In this document: positions 1 through 6,132 of the stretch, one piece after another | Numbering within the stretch: position 1 is the stretch's first letter | Layout: each line of letters starts with the position of its first letter | NCBI GenBank assembly: GCA_002305435.1 | Contig: DBQZ01000024.1 | Location: 1 to 13,851 of the forward strand | Origin: Clostridiales bacterium UBA1381 | GTDB taxonomy: Bacteria > Bacillota > Clostridia > UBA1381 | Reading direction: 5' to 3' | DNA length: 13,851 bases | Position numbers and translations under genes: made by a program | Notes under the pieces: model-generated | Told to the model about the DNA's origin: nothing | Database searches by the model: none | What the model saw: only the letters and a program-made list of their open reading frames with translations

Positions 1-34
1 TATGTTACATTGGGTGGGGGCGGCTGTGGTTATA

Positions 35-58
35 CGGCAGTGGTTGGTCGTACTGCCG
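35..58. other. Hairpin in repeat copy 1
   Basis: A perfect 7-bp stem, CGGCAGT (35-41) with ACTGCCG (52-58), encloses a 10-base loop. The same stem is present at 13684-13707 in the inverted copy, with one base changed in the loop. Confidence 0.6.
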
Positions 59-243
59 GAACGCTCGGTCGGACAAGGGCGGGTTGCTGGTTATAGGCGT
101 TATGACACTGGTGCTTGTGGTGGGGGCGGTTGTCTGAGAAAGTATTTGGACGGCGGATTGGAATTTCTACTGCTCGTGTACATTTGTGGTTGAGGTGGGG
201 GCGGTTATATGGACGAGATTTTAGGCGGCGGTTGGGGGTTACC

Positions 244-272
244 GGCGGGGTCGCCGCTTTGCGGCTTCCGCC
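244..272. other. Two-tier hairpin with variable inner stem, copy 1
   Basis: The outer stem is GGCGG (244-248) with CCGCC (268-272). The inner stem is GCCGC (253-257) with GCGGC (261-265) around a TTT loop. In the other copy (13541-13573) the outer stem is identical, but the inner stem has a different sequence that still pairs fully. Confidence 0.65.
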
Positions 273-322
273 TGCGGTTGTGGACATTGGCGGTTGAGGT
301 AGGGGCGGTTACAGAGGAAGTG

Positions 323-351
323 TTTGGGCGGCGTTCACTCCGCCGCCCAAA
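323..351 (-). terminator. GC-rich hairpin after the QueG-like gene
   Basis: An 11-bp perfect stem (323-333 with 341-351, loop 334-340) begins only 5 bases past the stop codon of the minus-strand gene ending at 357. It is strong enough to act as a terminator or a 3'-end protector. However, the sequence beyond it on the minus strand (aacacttcc) has no real U tract, so termination is uncertain. One arm (TTTGGGCGG) is the edge of the repeat family; the inverted copy at the other end has only that arm. Confidence 0.5.
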
Positions 352-356
352 ACATC

Positions 357-1115
357 TCACGACCCATACGACTGCACGTGGCGTATCCCCGCCTCCGTTA
401 TCGCAGCCTCCCTGCGGTATGCCCGCATATCATCCCCGACGGGGCAGACGTTTGCGCAAATACCGCACGGAAAATGGTTCTCGTCCGACAACTTCACGTG
501 ATATTCCGTGCACGCCCTCTTATCATAATCGTATAAACCTCCGCCATTCTCCTTAAAGCAGCCCGACGGGCAGCTCCTCAAACATTTCCCGCAATGAATG
601 CAAAGCTCCTCTGAAAGCTTCCCGTCCGCTTCTATAGGCGCATCCGTAATAACGCTTACAAGCCGCACTCTCGGGCCGAACTCTTTCGTCAGAAGATTGT
701 GGCTGTCCCCGAAAGTCCCGACGCCTGCATAATACGCAGCGACAACGTGCGAAAACGCTGCCGCCGGATTTTTCAGAAGCGCCTTAATATCGGCGTAGCA
801 GTCCCTCGGGAAAAACATCGCACGGTACCCGAGCATTGTTATGTAATTTGCGAGATTGTACGCCATATCGTCCATTATGCGGTTGCTCGTGTTGTACAAT
901 TCCTGATAAAGCATGGACGGGGTGGAGTTTACCATCGGCAGAAACAGCGGAATCGCAAGAACTATAACCCGCTTTGACCACGGCCATATGTTCCTCGGCC
1001 AGAAAGATTTATCCTGTATCGGCTCTTTCTCCCAAGACTCAACGTCAGCCGTTTTTACAATAGCCGCTCCCAGATCCTGCGCCTTTTTGTATATCGTGGT
1101 TTTGAGCTCTTCCAT
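357..1115 (-). CDS. QueG-related double [4Fe-4S] cluster protein
   Basis: This encodes a cytosolic protein of 252 residues related to epoxyqueuosine reductase QueG and other double-cluster 4Fe-4S proteins. The ferredoxin-like part reads CIHCGKCLRSCP (C172, C175, C178, C182), then RACTEY (C202), then CGICANVCP (C217, C220, C224). This is the arrangement of QueG, where the last cysteine of each motif completes the other cluster. A GVGTFGDSHNLLTKEFGP segment (131-148) resembles the QueG region before the clusters. The C-terminal HEAT extension of many QueG proteins is absent, so the protein is shorter and may not act on tRNA. The start at 1115 was chosen because GAGG lies 8 bases upstream, overlapping the stop of the preceding gene; a TTG at 1136 in the same frame has no such support. 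The gap to the upstream gene is 10 bases, so translational coupling is likely. The family is fairly sure; the substrate is unknown. Confidence 0.85.
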   Translation of the reverse strand: MEELKTTIYKKAQDLGAAIVKTADVESWEKEPIQDKSFWPRNIWPWSKRVIVLAIPLFLPMVNSTPSMLYQELYNTSNRIMDDMAYNLANYITMLGYRAMFFPRDCYADIKALLKNPAAAFSHVVAAYYAGVGTFGDSHNLLTKEFGPRVRLVSVITDAPIEADGKLSEELCIHCGKCLRSCPSGCFKENGGGLYDYDKRACTEYHVKLSDENHFPCGICANVCPVGDDMRAYRREAAITEAGIRHVQSYGS

Positions 1116-1125
1116 GATAATAACC

Positions 1126-1518
1126 TCAGAACACAAAAACCTTAGGCTCCTCAGTGAAGGAGCATATTTCGGCTTTTGCGTTTTTTAAGAAGAACACCTC
1201 CGTGTTGCCGTCGCCGGGCTTGTACATCCCCGAAAGCGAGGGGTAGGCTTTCAGCATATGCTCCTGCGGCTCTATCCTCTCGTCAAGCACAGCCTCCGCC
1301 TCAAGCCGGATCCACTTACCCCCGCTCATGCCGCTTATTTCGATATGCGGGTTCTTTTTCATCTGCTTTGAAACTTCCTTGACCTTGCCGGTCTGGATGT
1401 AGAGCTTCCCCTCGAACAGGTCGATCGTCCCAAACGGCCGCACTCTCGGCTTTATCCCGTCTGTCGTTGCGAGATAGTACGTTTCACATTCCTGTAAAAA
1501 ACGGTATACTTCTTCCAT
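1126..1518 (-). CDS. PPOX-family split-barrel flavoprotein
   Basis: This encodes a cytosolic protein of 130 residues of the pyridoxamine 5'-phosphate oxidase-like (PPOX/Nim-like) FMN-binding split-barrel family, at a typical length. The N-terminal helix is followed by YLATTDGIKPRVRPFGTI (15-32), the usual FMN-phosphate contact strand of the family. LYIQTGKVKEVSKQMKKNP (39-57) follows, then ISGMSGGKWIRLEAEA (61-76). Such proteins bind FMN or F420 and reduce small molecules; here the substrate cannot be deduced. The start is supported by AAGGAGG about 7 bases before ATG. It is the first gene of a two-gene operon with the Fe-S protein, and a flavoprotein next to a double-cluster ferredoxin domain suggests electron transfer between them (inference). 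A strong promoter lies about 40 bases upstream. Confidence 0.88.
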   Translation of the reverse strand: MEEVYRFLQECETYYLATTDGIKPRVRPFGTIDLFEGKLYIQTGKVKEVSKQMKKNPHIEISGMSGGKWIRLEAEAVLDERIEPQEHMLKAYPSLSGMYKPGDGNTEVFFLKNAKAEICSFTEEPKVFVF

Positions 1519-1560
1519 GATTGCTTCCTCCTTATAAAATTCCGTATATTTATTGTATAT

Positions 1561-1589
1561 ATTATACCACTATTCTCACGTAAATTCAA
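1561..1589 (-). promoter_or_regulatory. Sigma-A-type promoter of the PPOX/Fe-S operon
   Basis: Read on the minus strand, the -35 is TTGAAT (1584-1589) and the -10 is TATAAT (1561-1566), with a 17-bp spacer. The only downstream genes are the PPOX and QueG-like genes. Confidence 0.8.
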
Positions 1590-1669
1590 TAAAAAAACAA
1601 ACTGTTCTATACAATTTTTGATGTCTCCAATCCGCTGTCCATTTTATGATGCAAACACATTTTCCGCCT

Positions 1670-1715
1670 AAAAAAGGATCTCAAAAAATGAGCTTGCACC
1701 CGTTTTCTGAGATCC
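1670..1715 (-). terminator. Intrinsic terminator of the GH43 gene
   Basis: GGATCTCA (1676-1683) pairs with TGAGATCC (1708-1715), and A/T pairs extend the stem inward. On the minus strand the stem is followed by TTTTTT (1675-1670), which fits termination of the GH43 gene that stops at 1766. The plus strand also has ATTTTTCTT after it, so it could work both ways. The rest of 1519-1765 holds only this and the downstream operon's promoter. Confidence 0.85.
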
Positions 1716-1765
1716 ATTTTTCTTACTGCTTTAAATATTGTCAACCCGCAATGTTAATTTATCAT

Positions 1766-4700
1766 CTATCCTATTTTTACGCTGTCTTTGACCGGACGGA
1801 TATTATCCCATCCTGACCATACGAACAGCTTTATATAACGTCCCTCGAGATTTTCCGGCAAAGTTATGGAATACGTCTCCATTCTGTTGCTTCCCGATTC
1901 AGCATAGCCCGTCTTTACATCTTCAAGTGTTCCGTCGGAGTTGTATACTCCCATTATAAGCACTTCACCGTTATAATCTGCAAGCTCTGCCTCGGCATGA
2001 ACTATAGCATTTCCGCTCAGTGATTCTATTCTGTTTCCTTCTTCGTCAAATAAGCCGATAACATCGCCATCTTCCGGGTCAGGAGTCGTTTCGCAGTCTT
2101 TTGTCAGAGTTACATTGTCTATCTGCACCCAGTTTCCTGCGGGCGAATCGGAATACAGCCCTATCTCGCACTGTCCATCCGTCACGCTGATGCTTTCCGG
2201 CAGTACAACTTCCGTCCATTCGCTAACGCCTCCTTTCAGCGAAAGGCTTACGCTTTCACCGCCGCTTTCGGCGTACAGCCGGCATATATTCTGGCCGCCG
2301 CTGCTTTTTACCCATGCCTTTAAGGTGTATTCGCCGTCAGGCATACCCGAGATCGTCTGCTTAAGCTCAGCTGTGTAATAATCATCCGCCTTCTGCTCCC
2401 ATACGAACTGCCCGTACTGTGCTCCGCCGTTTACAGAATGGTTCGCCGCACCGCCGACACTGTCCGATACCTCCCAGCCGGTCGGCTTACTTACAATCAC
2501 TCTGTCTGCATCAAATTCGTTGTTTTTGACGTAGTTGTTTCCTTCCCCGACTTCCCAGTTGCCTGTTTTCGCATCGAATATCCACTGTGAAATATCGTTG
2601 AAATACGGAGCGCCGTTTTCATCGAATGACAGCGGTACCCATTGGTTATACCCTATTCCGTTGTTTGCAAAATTCGCCCAACGATCCCCGCAATATAGAA
2701 CTGTATCCTGCTCTGTGCCGTGGACAGTCACATAAAATCCTGCCTGGGAATTGTGCGCATAATTGTCAGTAACATTTCTCATAATATACGGCAGATTTTT
2801 TGATTCTCCTATCGGCTGAATATCGTACGGACCATTTATATCGGCCGCCTCAAGAACGTACACACGTGATGAGTTCCAACCGTACAAATCCGAGCCCGTG
2901 AAATAGTAATGGTCGTTATACTTAAAAAGCGAATTTCCCTCTATTCCGCCCTTATCCTTTACGGCCGTTTCCCCATTCTCGTCTATGTACTGGCGTGAAG
3001 AATCACGGTAGATCATGACCACATTTTCACTATCTATATCAAGAAAATCAGACTCCCGCAGCGGGGCTACATACAAATACTGCCTGCCCTCGGCGCTTGA
3101 ACATATAAGATACGCTTTCCCGTCGTCATCCTGAAACAGCGTCTGATCCCCCGTTGCGTTGTTTACTAACCATTCAAGCTTTTCGATATGTTTTTCAAAC
3201 GTGAACGGGCCTTGGGGCGTATCGCTCGTTGCAAACATTATGCCGGGATATTTTTGGGATATGAGCACATACTTTTTTGTGTTCTCGTTATAAACAACAC
3301 CCATTCGGCCTACCCAGCCGGCATCCTCCATGCCTTCTGAATCTTTCGTCATTGCATAGCCTTCAAAATCCCAGTTCACAAGATCTTCAGAGCTGTAGCA
3401 TGTAAATCCGACAAATGTCCTGTTTTCGTCGCTGTATTTCCCTCCGGCCGAAGGATTTGCGGCGTATTCGGCTGCGTTTTTGTATTCAACCCCGTACCAG
3501 TAATACTTATCACCGAATTTGAATACTCCTCCGCCCTGAGAATATATATTGTTTCCGTCCGTATCCTTCCAGAACGTATCGTTCGTTATCAAATTATCTA
3601 CCGCCTCAACGGTTACATAACACTCTGCTTTATATCCGTTATCCTCACTTACAGCAGTGATCACCGTTGTTCCGGGCGATACCGAGGTAACAACACCGTC
3701 CGTAACCTTTGCCACATTCACATCCCCGCTCGACCATTCTATCTGCTTGTTTGTCGCATCTTCATTCTCAAATATAACGTTTATTCTGCCAGTTGCACCT
3801 TTTTCGGGCAGTGTGAGCTCTGTCTTATCAAGTGTTATCCCCGTAAGCGGCACATTCTGCGTAACCGTTACAGCACATGACGCCCTATATCCTCCGTCAG
3901 CTGTTACAGCTGTGATATTTGCCTCTCCTATGCCTGTCGGAGTAACTATACCGTTTGACGATACAGCTGCAATGTCGGGGTTATCCGACTCCCACGTTAC
4001 ATTTTTGTTATTTGCATTATCAGGCGTAACTATGGCATAAAGCTCGCCGCTTTGGCCGCCGAGCGAAAGCGACATCATATCCGCAGAAAGCGATACCCCC
4101 TCGGCTGACTGTATTACCGTAACCTCGCAGCTGTCGGAAAGCCCCGTTTCTCCTATCATGACCGTTACTGTTGCAGTTCCCGCTTTATGCGGAGTTACAA
4201 CGCCGTTTTCGACAGAAACAACGTTCTCATCACTGCTCACCCAGACGAGATCCTCAGCCGTATAGCCGTCGCCGTAAATAGATGCGTTAAGTGTTTCTGC
4301 TCCCCCTCCTGAAACGAGCGTAAGCGTATCCCTATCAAGCTCTACCGCCTCAGAAATCAAAACAAGCTGCGGCGGCTGCGAACCGTTTGTACACGAACCG
4401 ATCACCCATTTATTATTCGTATTCTGGGATTTTACGTCTATCCTGAATGCAACCGTCCCATCTGTATTTTCCTTTACGCTGCCGGTAACGTCTATCGCCG
4501 TTGTTTCACCGGCTGTGACAGGGTTTTGAAAACTTCCAAGCTCCGTTTCATTATATGCCGGAGTTTCCTCGTCGCCTGTATAGCTCATGCCGTTTTCAAA
4601 TGCAGCATAATCAGCGGTATAAATATACGCCGTACCAGACTTATTGCCGCTTACTGTCGTTATTCGCAGTTCCGCTTTTTTCACCGTTTCCATGTCGATA

Positions 4701-4915
4701 TCATCGGGCAGCGTGAAACCTATATATGCCGCCGTTTCCCAATCCCTCCATCCATGGATGCGCAGGTCGTATTCTGAGTCGTCAGGATTGTTTTTCCACT
4801 GCGCTGTTTTATCCGCAGTTACAGCATTGCCCGTCTGCGTCTCGTCCGCAGCTACATTGATACCACACGCAAAAAGCATCGATACAGCCGTAAATAGGCT
4901 TATCAGTTTATTCAT
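1766..4915 (-). CDS. Secreted multidomain GH43 glycoside hydrolase with Big_2 repeats
   Basis: This encodes a 1049-residue exported enzyme. A signal peptide (1-23, cleavage after VAA) is followed by a DNRLRE/CBM-like beta domain (about 30-188), three bacterial Ig-like Big_2 repeats (190-268, 271-353, 356-437), a GH43 five-bladed propeller (about 445-790), a jelly-roll carbohydrate-binding-like domain (about 793-940), and a C-terminal domain (950-1049). GH43 hallmarks are WKDTDGNNIYSQGGG (449-463), DQTLFQDDDGKAYLI (590-604, D590 probable pKa modulator) and GGIEGNSLFKYNDHYYF (656-672, E659 probable general acid). The usual early base aspartate is not seen in the SQGGG segment, which recalls exo-galactanase-type subfamilies, so galactan or arabinan side chains are likelier substrates than xylan (inference). 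The start follows GGAGG. It is transcribed divergently from the AraC regulator. The C-terminal domain resembles that of the CHAP protein encoded at 8035-11157. Confidence 0.9.
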   Translation of the reverse strand: MNKLISLFTAVSMLFACGINVAADETQTGNAVTADKTAQWKNNPDDSEYDLRIHGWRDWETAAYIGFTLPDDIDMETVKKAELRITTVSGNKSGTAYIYTADYAAFENGMSYTGDEETPAYNETELGSFQNPVTAGETTAIDVTGSVKENTDGTVAFRIDVKSQNTNNKWVIGSCTNGSQPPQLVLISEAVELDRDTLTLVSGGGAETLNASIYGDGYTAEDLVWVSSDENVVSVENGVVTPHKAGTATVTVMIGETGLSDSCEVTVIQSAEGVSLSADMMSLSLGGQSGELYAIVTPDNANNKNVTWESDNPDIAAVSSNGIVTPTGIGEANITAVTADGGYRASCAVTVTQNVPLTGITLDKTELTLPEKGATGRINVIFENEDATNKQIEWSSGDVNVAKVTDGVVTSVSPGTTVITAVSEDNGYKAECYVTVEAVDNLITNDTFWKDTDGNNIYSQGGGVFKFGDKYYWYGVEYKNAAEYAANPSAGGKYSDENRTFVGFTCYSSEDLVNWDFEGYAMTKDSEGMEDAGWVGRMGVVYNENTKKYVLISQKYPGIMFATSDTPQGPFTFEKHIEKLEWLVNNATGDQTLFQDDDGKAYLICSSAEGRQYLYVAPLRESDFLDIDSENVVMIYRDSSRQYIDENGETAVKDKGGIEGNSLFKYNDHYYFTGSDLYGWNSSRVYVLEAADINGPYDIQPIGESKNLPYIMRNVTDNYAHNSQAGFYVTVHGTEQDTVLYCGDRWANFANNGIGYNQWVPLSFDENGAPYFNDISQWIFDAKTGNWEVGEGNNYVKNNEFDADRVIVSKPTGWEVSDSVGGAANHSVNGGAQYGQFVWEQKADDYYTAELKQTISGMPDGEYTLKAWVKSSGGQNICRLYAESGGESVSLSLKGGVSEWTEVVLPESISVTDGQCEIGLYSDSPAGNWVQIDNVTLTKDCETTPDPEDGDVIGLFDEEGNRIESLSGNAIVHAEAELADYNGEVLIMGVYNSDGTLEDVKTGYAESGSNRMETYSITLPENLEGRYIKLFVWSGWDNIRPVKDSVKIG

Positions 4916-4949
4916 TATCCTCCACTCCGTTCTGTATTTTTATAGCTCT

Positions 4950-4978
4950 ATTATACAATTTACAGAACCGATTTTCAA
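4950..4978 (-). promoter_or_regulatory. Promoter of the GH43 gene
   Basis: On the minus strand the -35 is TTGAAA (4973-4978) and the -10 is TATAAT (4950-4955), with a 17-bp spacer. It lies about 35 bases before the start codon. The candidate AraC operator begins 5 bp upstream of the -35. Confidence 0.85.
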
Positions 4979-4983
4979 TCATG

Positions 4984-5013
4984 AAACTTGACCGATACAG
5001 CACAAAACTTGAC
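4984..5013 (-). promoter_or_regulatory. Candidate AraC-family operator (21-bp direct repeat)
   Basis: The 9-mer AAACTTGAC occurs at 4984-4992 and 5005-5013; on the minus strand it reads GTCAAGTTT. The period is exactly 21 bp, two helical turns, the classic layout for an AraC-type dimer on one DNA face. The promoter-proximal half ends 5 bp from the GH43 -35, which fits activation. The regulator gene that would bind it is the divergent neighbour. Binding itself is inferred. Confidence 0.6.
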
Positions 5014-5066
5014 TTTCTGCACATCAGACCAGTATTGTAACTTATGCTTTTTTTCCTGCTCTTTGA

Positions 5067-5095
5067 TTGAAATCCTATTACGTTTATGGTATAAT
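5067..5095 (+). promoter_or_regulatory. Promoter of the AraC-family regulator
   Basis: The -35 is TTGAAA (5067-5072) and the -10 is TATAAT (5090-5095), with a 17-bp spacer. It sits about 35 bases upstream of the regulator's ATG, back to back with the GH43 promoter. Confidence 0.85.
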
Positions 5096-5130
5096 ACAAA
5101 ATAAAGTCAGATGAAAGGCGGTCTGAAGCT

Positions 5131-5988
5131 ATGGACGGAAAAAAGTGGGTATGCAATGCGCTTGACAGCAGCAATGGAATATTTATAATGAACGAAGGTA
5201 TGTCCGAAGCCGCAGCCCCGGTATATCACGATTTTACGATGCTCGTATATACGGCGCACGGCAATGGAACCCATAATATAGAGGGCAAAAGCATTGAAAT
5301 ATCGGAGGGCGATATTTTTATAGTCAACCCTTCAACAACACATTATTTCCAGCGTTCAAAGCGTGTGCGTTATCTTGAACTGTATTACTGCCTTATTGCG
5401 CCGAATAAAATTTCACTGCTGTATTCCGAGCTTATGCCGGAATTTCCGGAGCTTGGCCATTTCTTTGACAACACCTTTACCCGCTATATTCACATAAAGG
5501 ACAGCCAAAACAAAGAAATACGAAACATCTTTATCCGTATGATAGACGAATTCACGCACTGTGAACCCGCAAGCAAAAGCCTTATAAACAGCTACCTTAT
5601 ATCAATATTTGTGAAAATTTTCAGACGGTACCTGCACTCAATGAATAACCCTGTATACAACCGCAATCCCATAGTTGACCACATCATACGTTACATCAAC
5701 TATAACCTGAACTACGGCGTAAGCCTAAAAGATATTGCAAACGCCTTCCATCTTTCGCAGGAGTATATATGCAGGCTTTTTAAAAAGCATACCGGAACGA
5801 CCGTTAAGCAGTTTGTAATAAACTTGCGCATAGAAAAAGCAAAAGATCTGCTCAAAAACACAGACAGAAGCATTGAAAGCATTGCTGTATCGCTAAACTG
5901 CAACCAGATTTATCTGAACCGCCTATTTAAAAAACACACCGGCATGACCCTGCTTGCATACCGCAAAAAGTATTACTACAAATCATAG
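5131..5988 (+). CDS. AraC-family transcriptional regulator
   Basis: This encodes a 285-residue cytosolic DNA-binding protein of typical AraC/XylS length. Residues about 25-95 form the N-terminal cupin-like sensor; GDIFIVNPSTTHYF (60-73) is a typical AraC sugar-binding-domain signature. The C-terminal AraC HTH lies at about 182-283. In it, VSLKDIANAFHLSQEYICRL is the first helix-turn-helix. SIESIAVSLNCNQIYLNRLF leads into FKKHTGMTLLAYRK, the conserved end of the domain. The weakly matched Shine-Dalgarno AAAGGCGG precedes ATG; an upstream ATG at 5111 is out of frame. It is divergent from the GH43 gene and probably activates it, sensing a sugar through the cupin domain (inference from position and the direct repeat). 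It is monocistronic, with a terminator about 25 bases past the stop. Confidence 0.92.
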   Translation: MDGKKWVCNALDSSNGIFIMNEGMSEAAAPVYHDFTMLVYTAHGNGTHNIEGKSIEISEGDIFIVNPSTTHYFQRSKRVRYLELYYCLIAPNKISLLYSELMPEFPELGHFFDNTFTRYIHIKDSQNKEIRNIFIRMIDEFTHCEPASKSLINSYLISIFVKIFRRYLHSMNNPVYNRNPIVDHIIRYINYNLNYGVSLKDIANAFHLSQEYICRLFKKHTGTTVKQFVINLRIEKAKDLLKNTDRSIESIAVSLNCNQIYLNRLFKKHTGMTLLAYRKKYYYKS

Positions 5989-6012
5989 CAGTAAATCCTG
6001 CCTTAAAATAAC

Positions 6013-6054
6013 AAATCGGAGCGTCGCCACAATCCAAGGCTGCGCTCCGATTTT
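6013..6054. terminator. Bidirectional terminator between convergent genes
   Basis: An 11-bp perfect stem, AAATCGGAGCG (6013-6023) with CGCTCCGATTT (6043-6053), encloses a 19-base loop. It is followed by TTTTATGT on the plus strand and TTTGTTATTTT on the minus strand, so it suits both the AraC gene and the RCC1-SLH gene that converge here. Confidence 0.88.
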
Positions 6055-6085
6055 ATGTATTCGCACACCACCATCAATGTGCTTT

Positions 6086-6106
6086 GCCGGCACAGTTTTC
6101 GCCGGC
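6086..6106. other. Small GCCGGC hairpin near the 3' end of the RCC1-SLH gene
   Basis: GCCGGC at 6086-6091 and again at 6101-6106 can pair across a 9-base loop. No T run follows on the minus strand, so it is at best an accessory structure before the bidirectional terminator. The rest of 5989-6132 shows nothing else. Confidence 0.3.
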
Positions 6107-6132
6107 TTTATGAGTTTTGCTTTTTACCTTTG

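Larger units (their letters stand above)
1..331 (+). repeat. GC-rich structured dispersed repeat, copy 1
   Basis: This stretch has no convincing gene. It is a G-rich repeat that recurs in reverse complement at 13481-13740. Bases 1-86 match the other copy with about four differences. Bases 206-276 and 305-331 match again, separated by divergent or extra sequence; this copy has roughly 70-80 bases (about 130-205) missing from the other. A motif close to GGTGGGGGCGGTTRT recurs near 13, 119, 195 and 298. Two hairpins are visible: 35-41 with 52-58 (CGGCAGT/ACTGCCG), and a two-tier stem at 244-272. The start may be truncated by the window edge. Open frames across it are repeat-derived, with no ribosome binding site. 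I do not recognise the family. It could be a REP/MITE-like element or a structured RNA. Confidence 0.8.

Noticed and set aside
2..297. Open frames on both strands over the left repeat, as small proteins
   Set aside because: They lack ribosome binding sites and have low-complexity G/V/R-rich translations. They recur only because the underlying repeat DNA recurs at 13481-13740.
1116..1136. TTG start at 1136 for the QueG-like gene
   Set aside because: It overlaps the upstream gene with no ribosome binding site. ATG at 1115 has GAGG 8 bases upstream.
3657..4040. Plus-strand open frames across the GH43 and other minus-strand genes
   Set aside because: They are antisense shadows of well-supported genes with no ribosome binding sites or recognisable domains.
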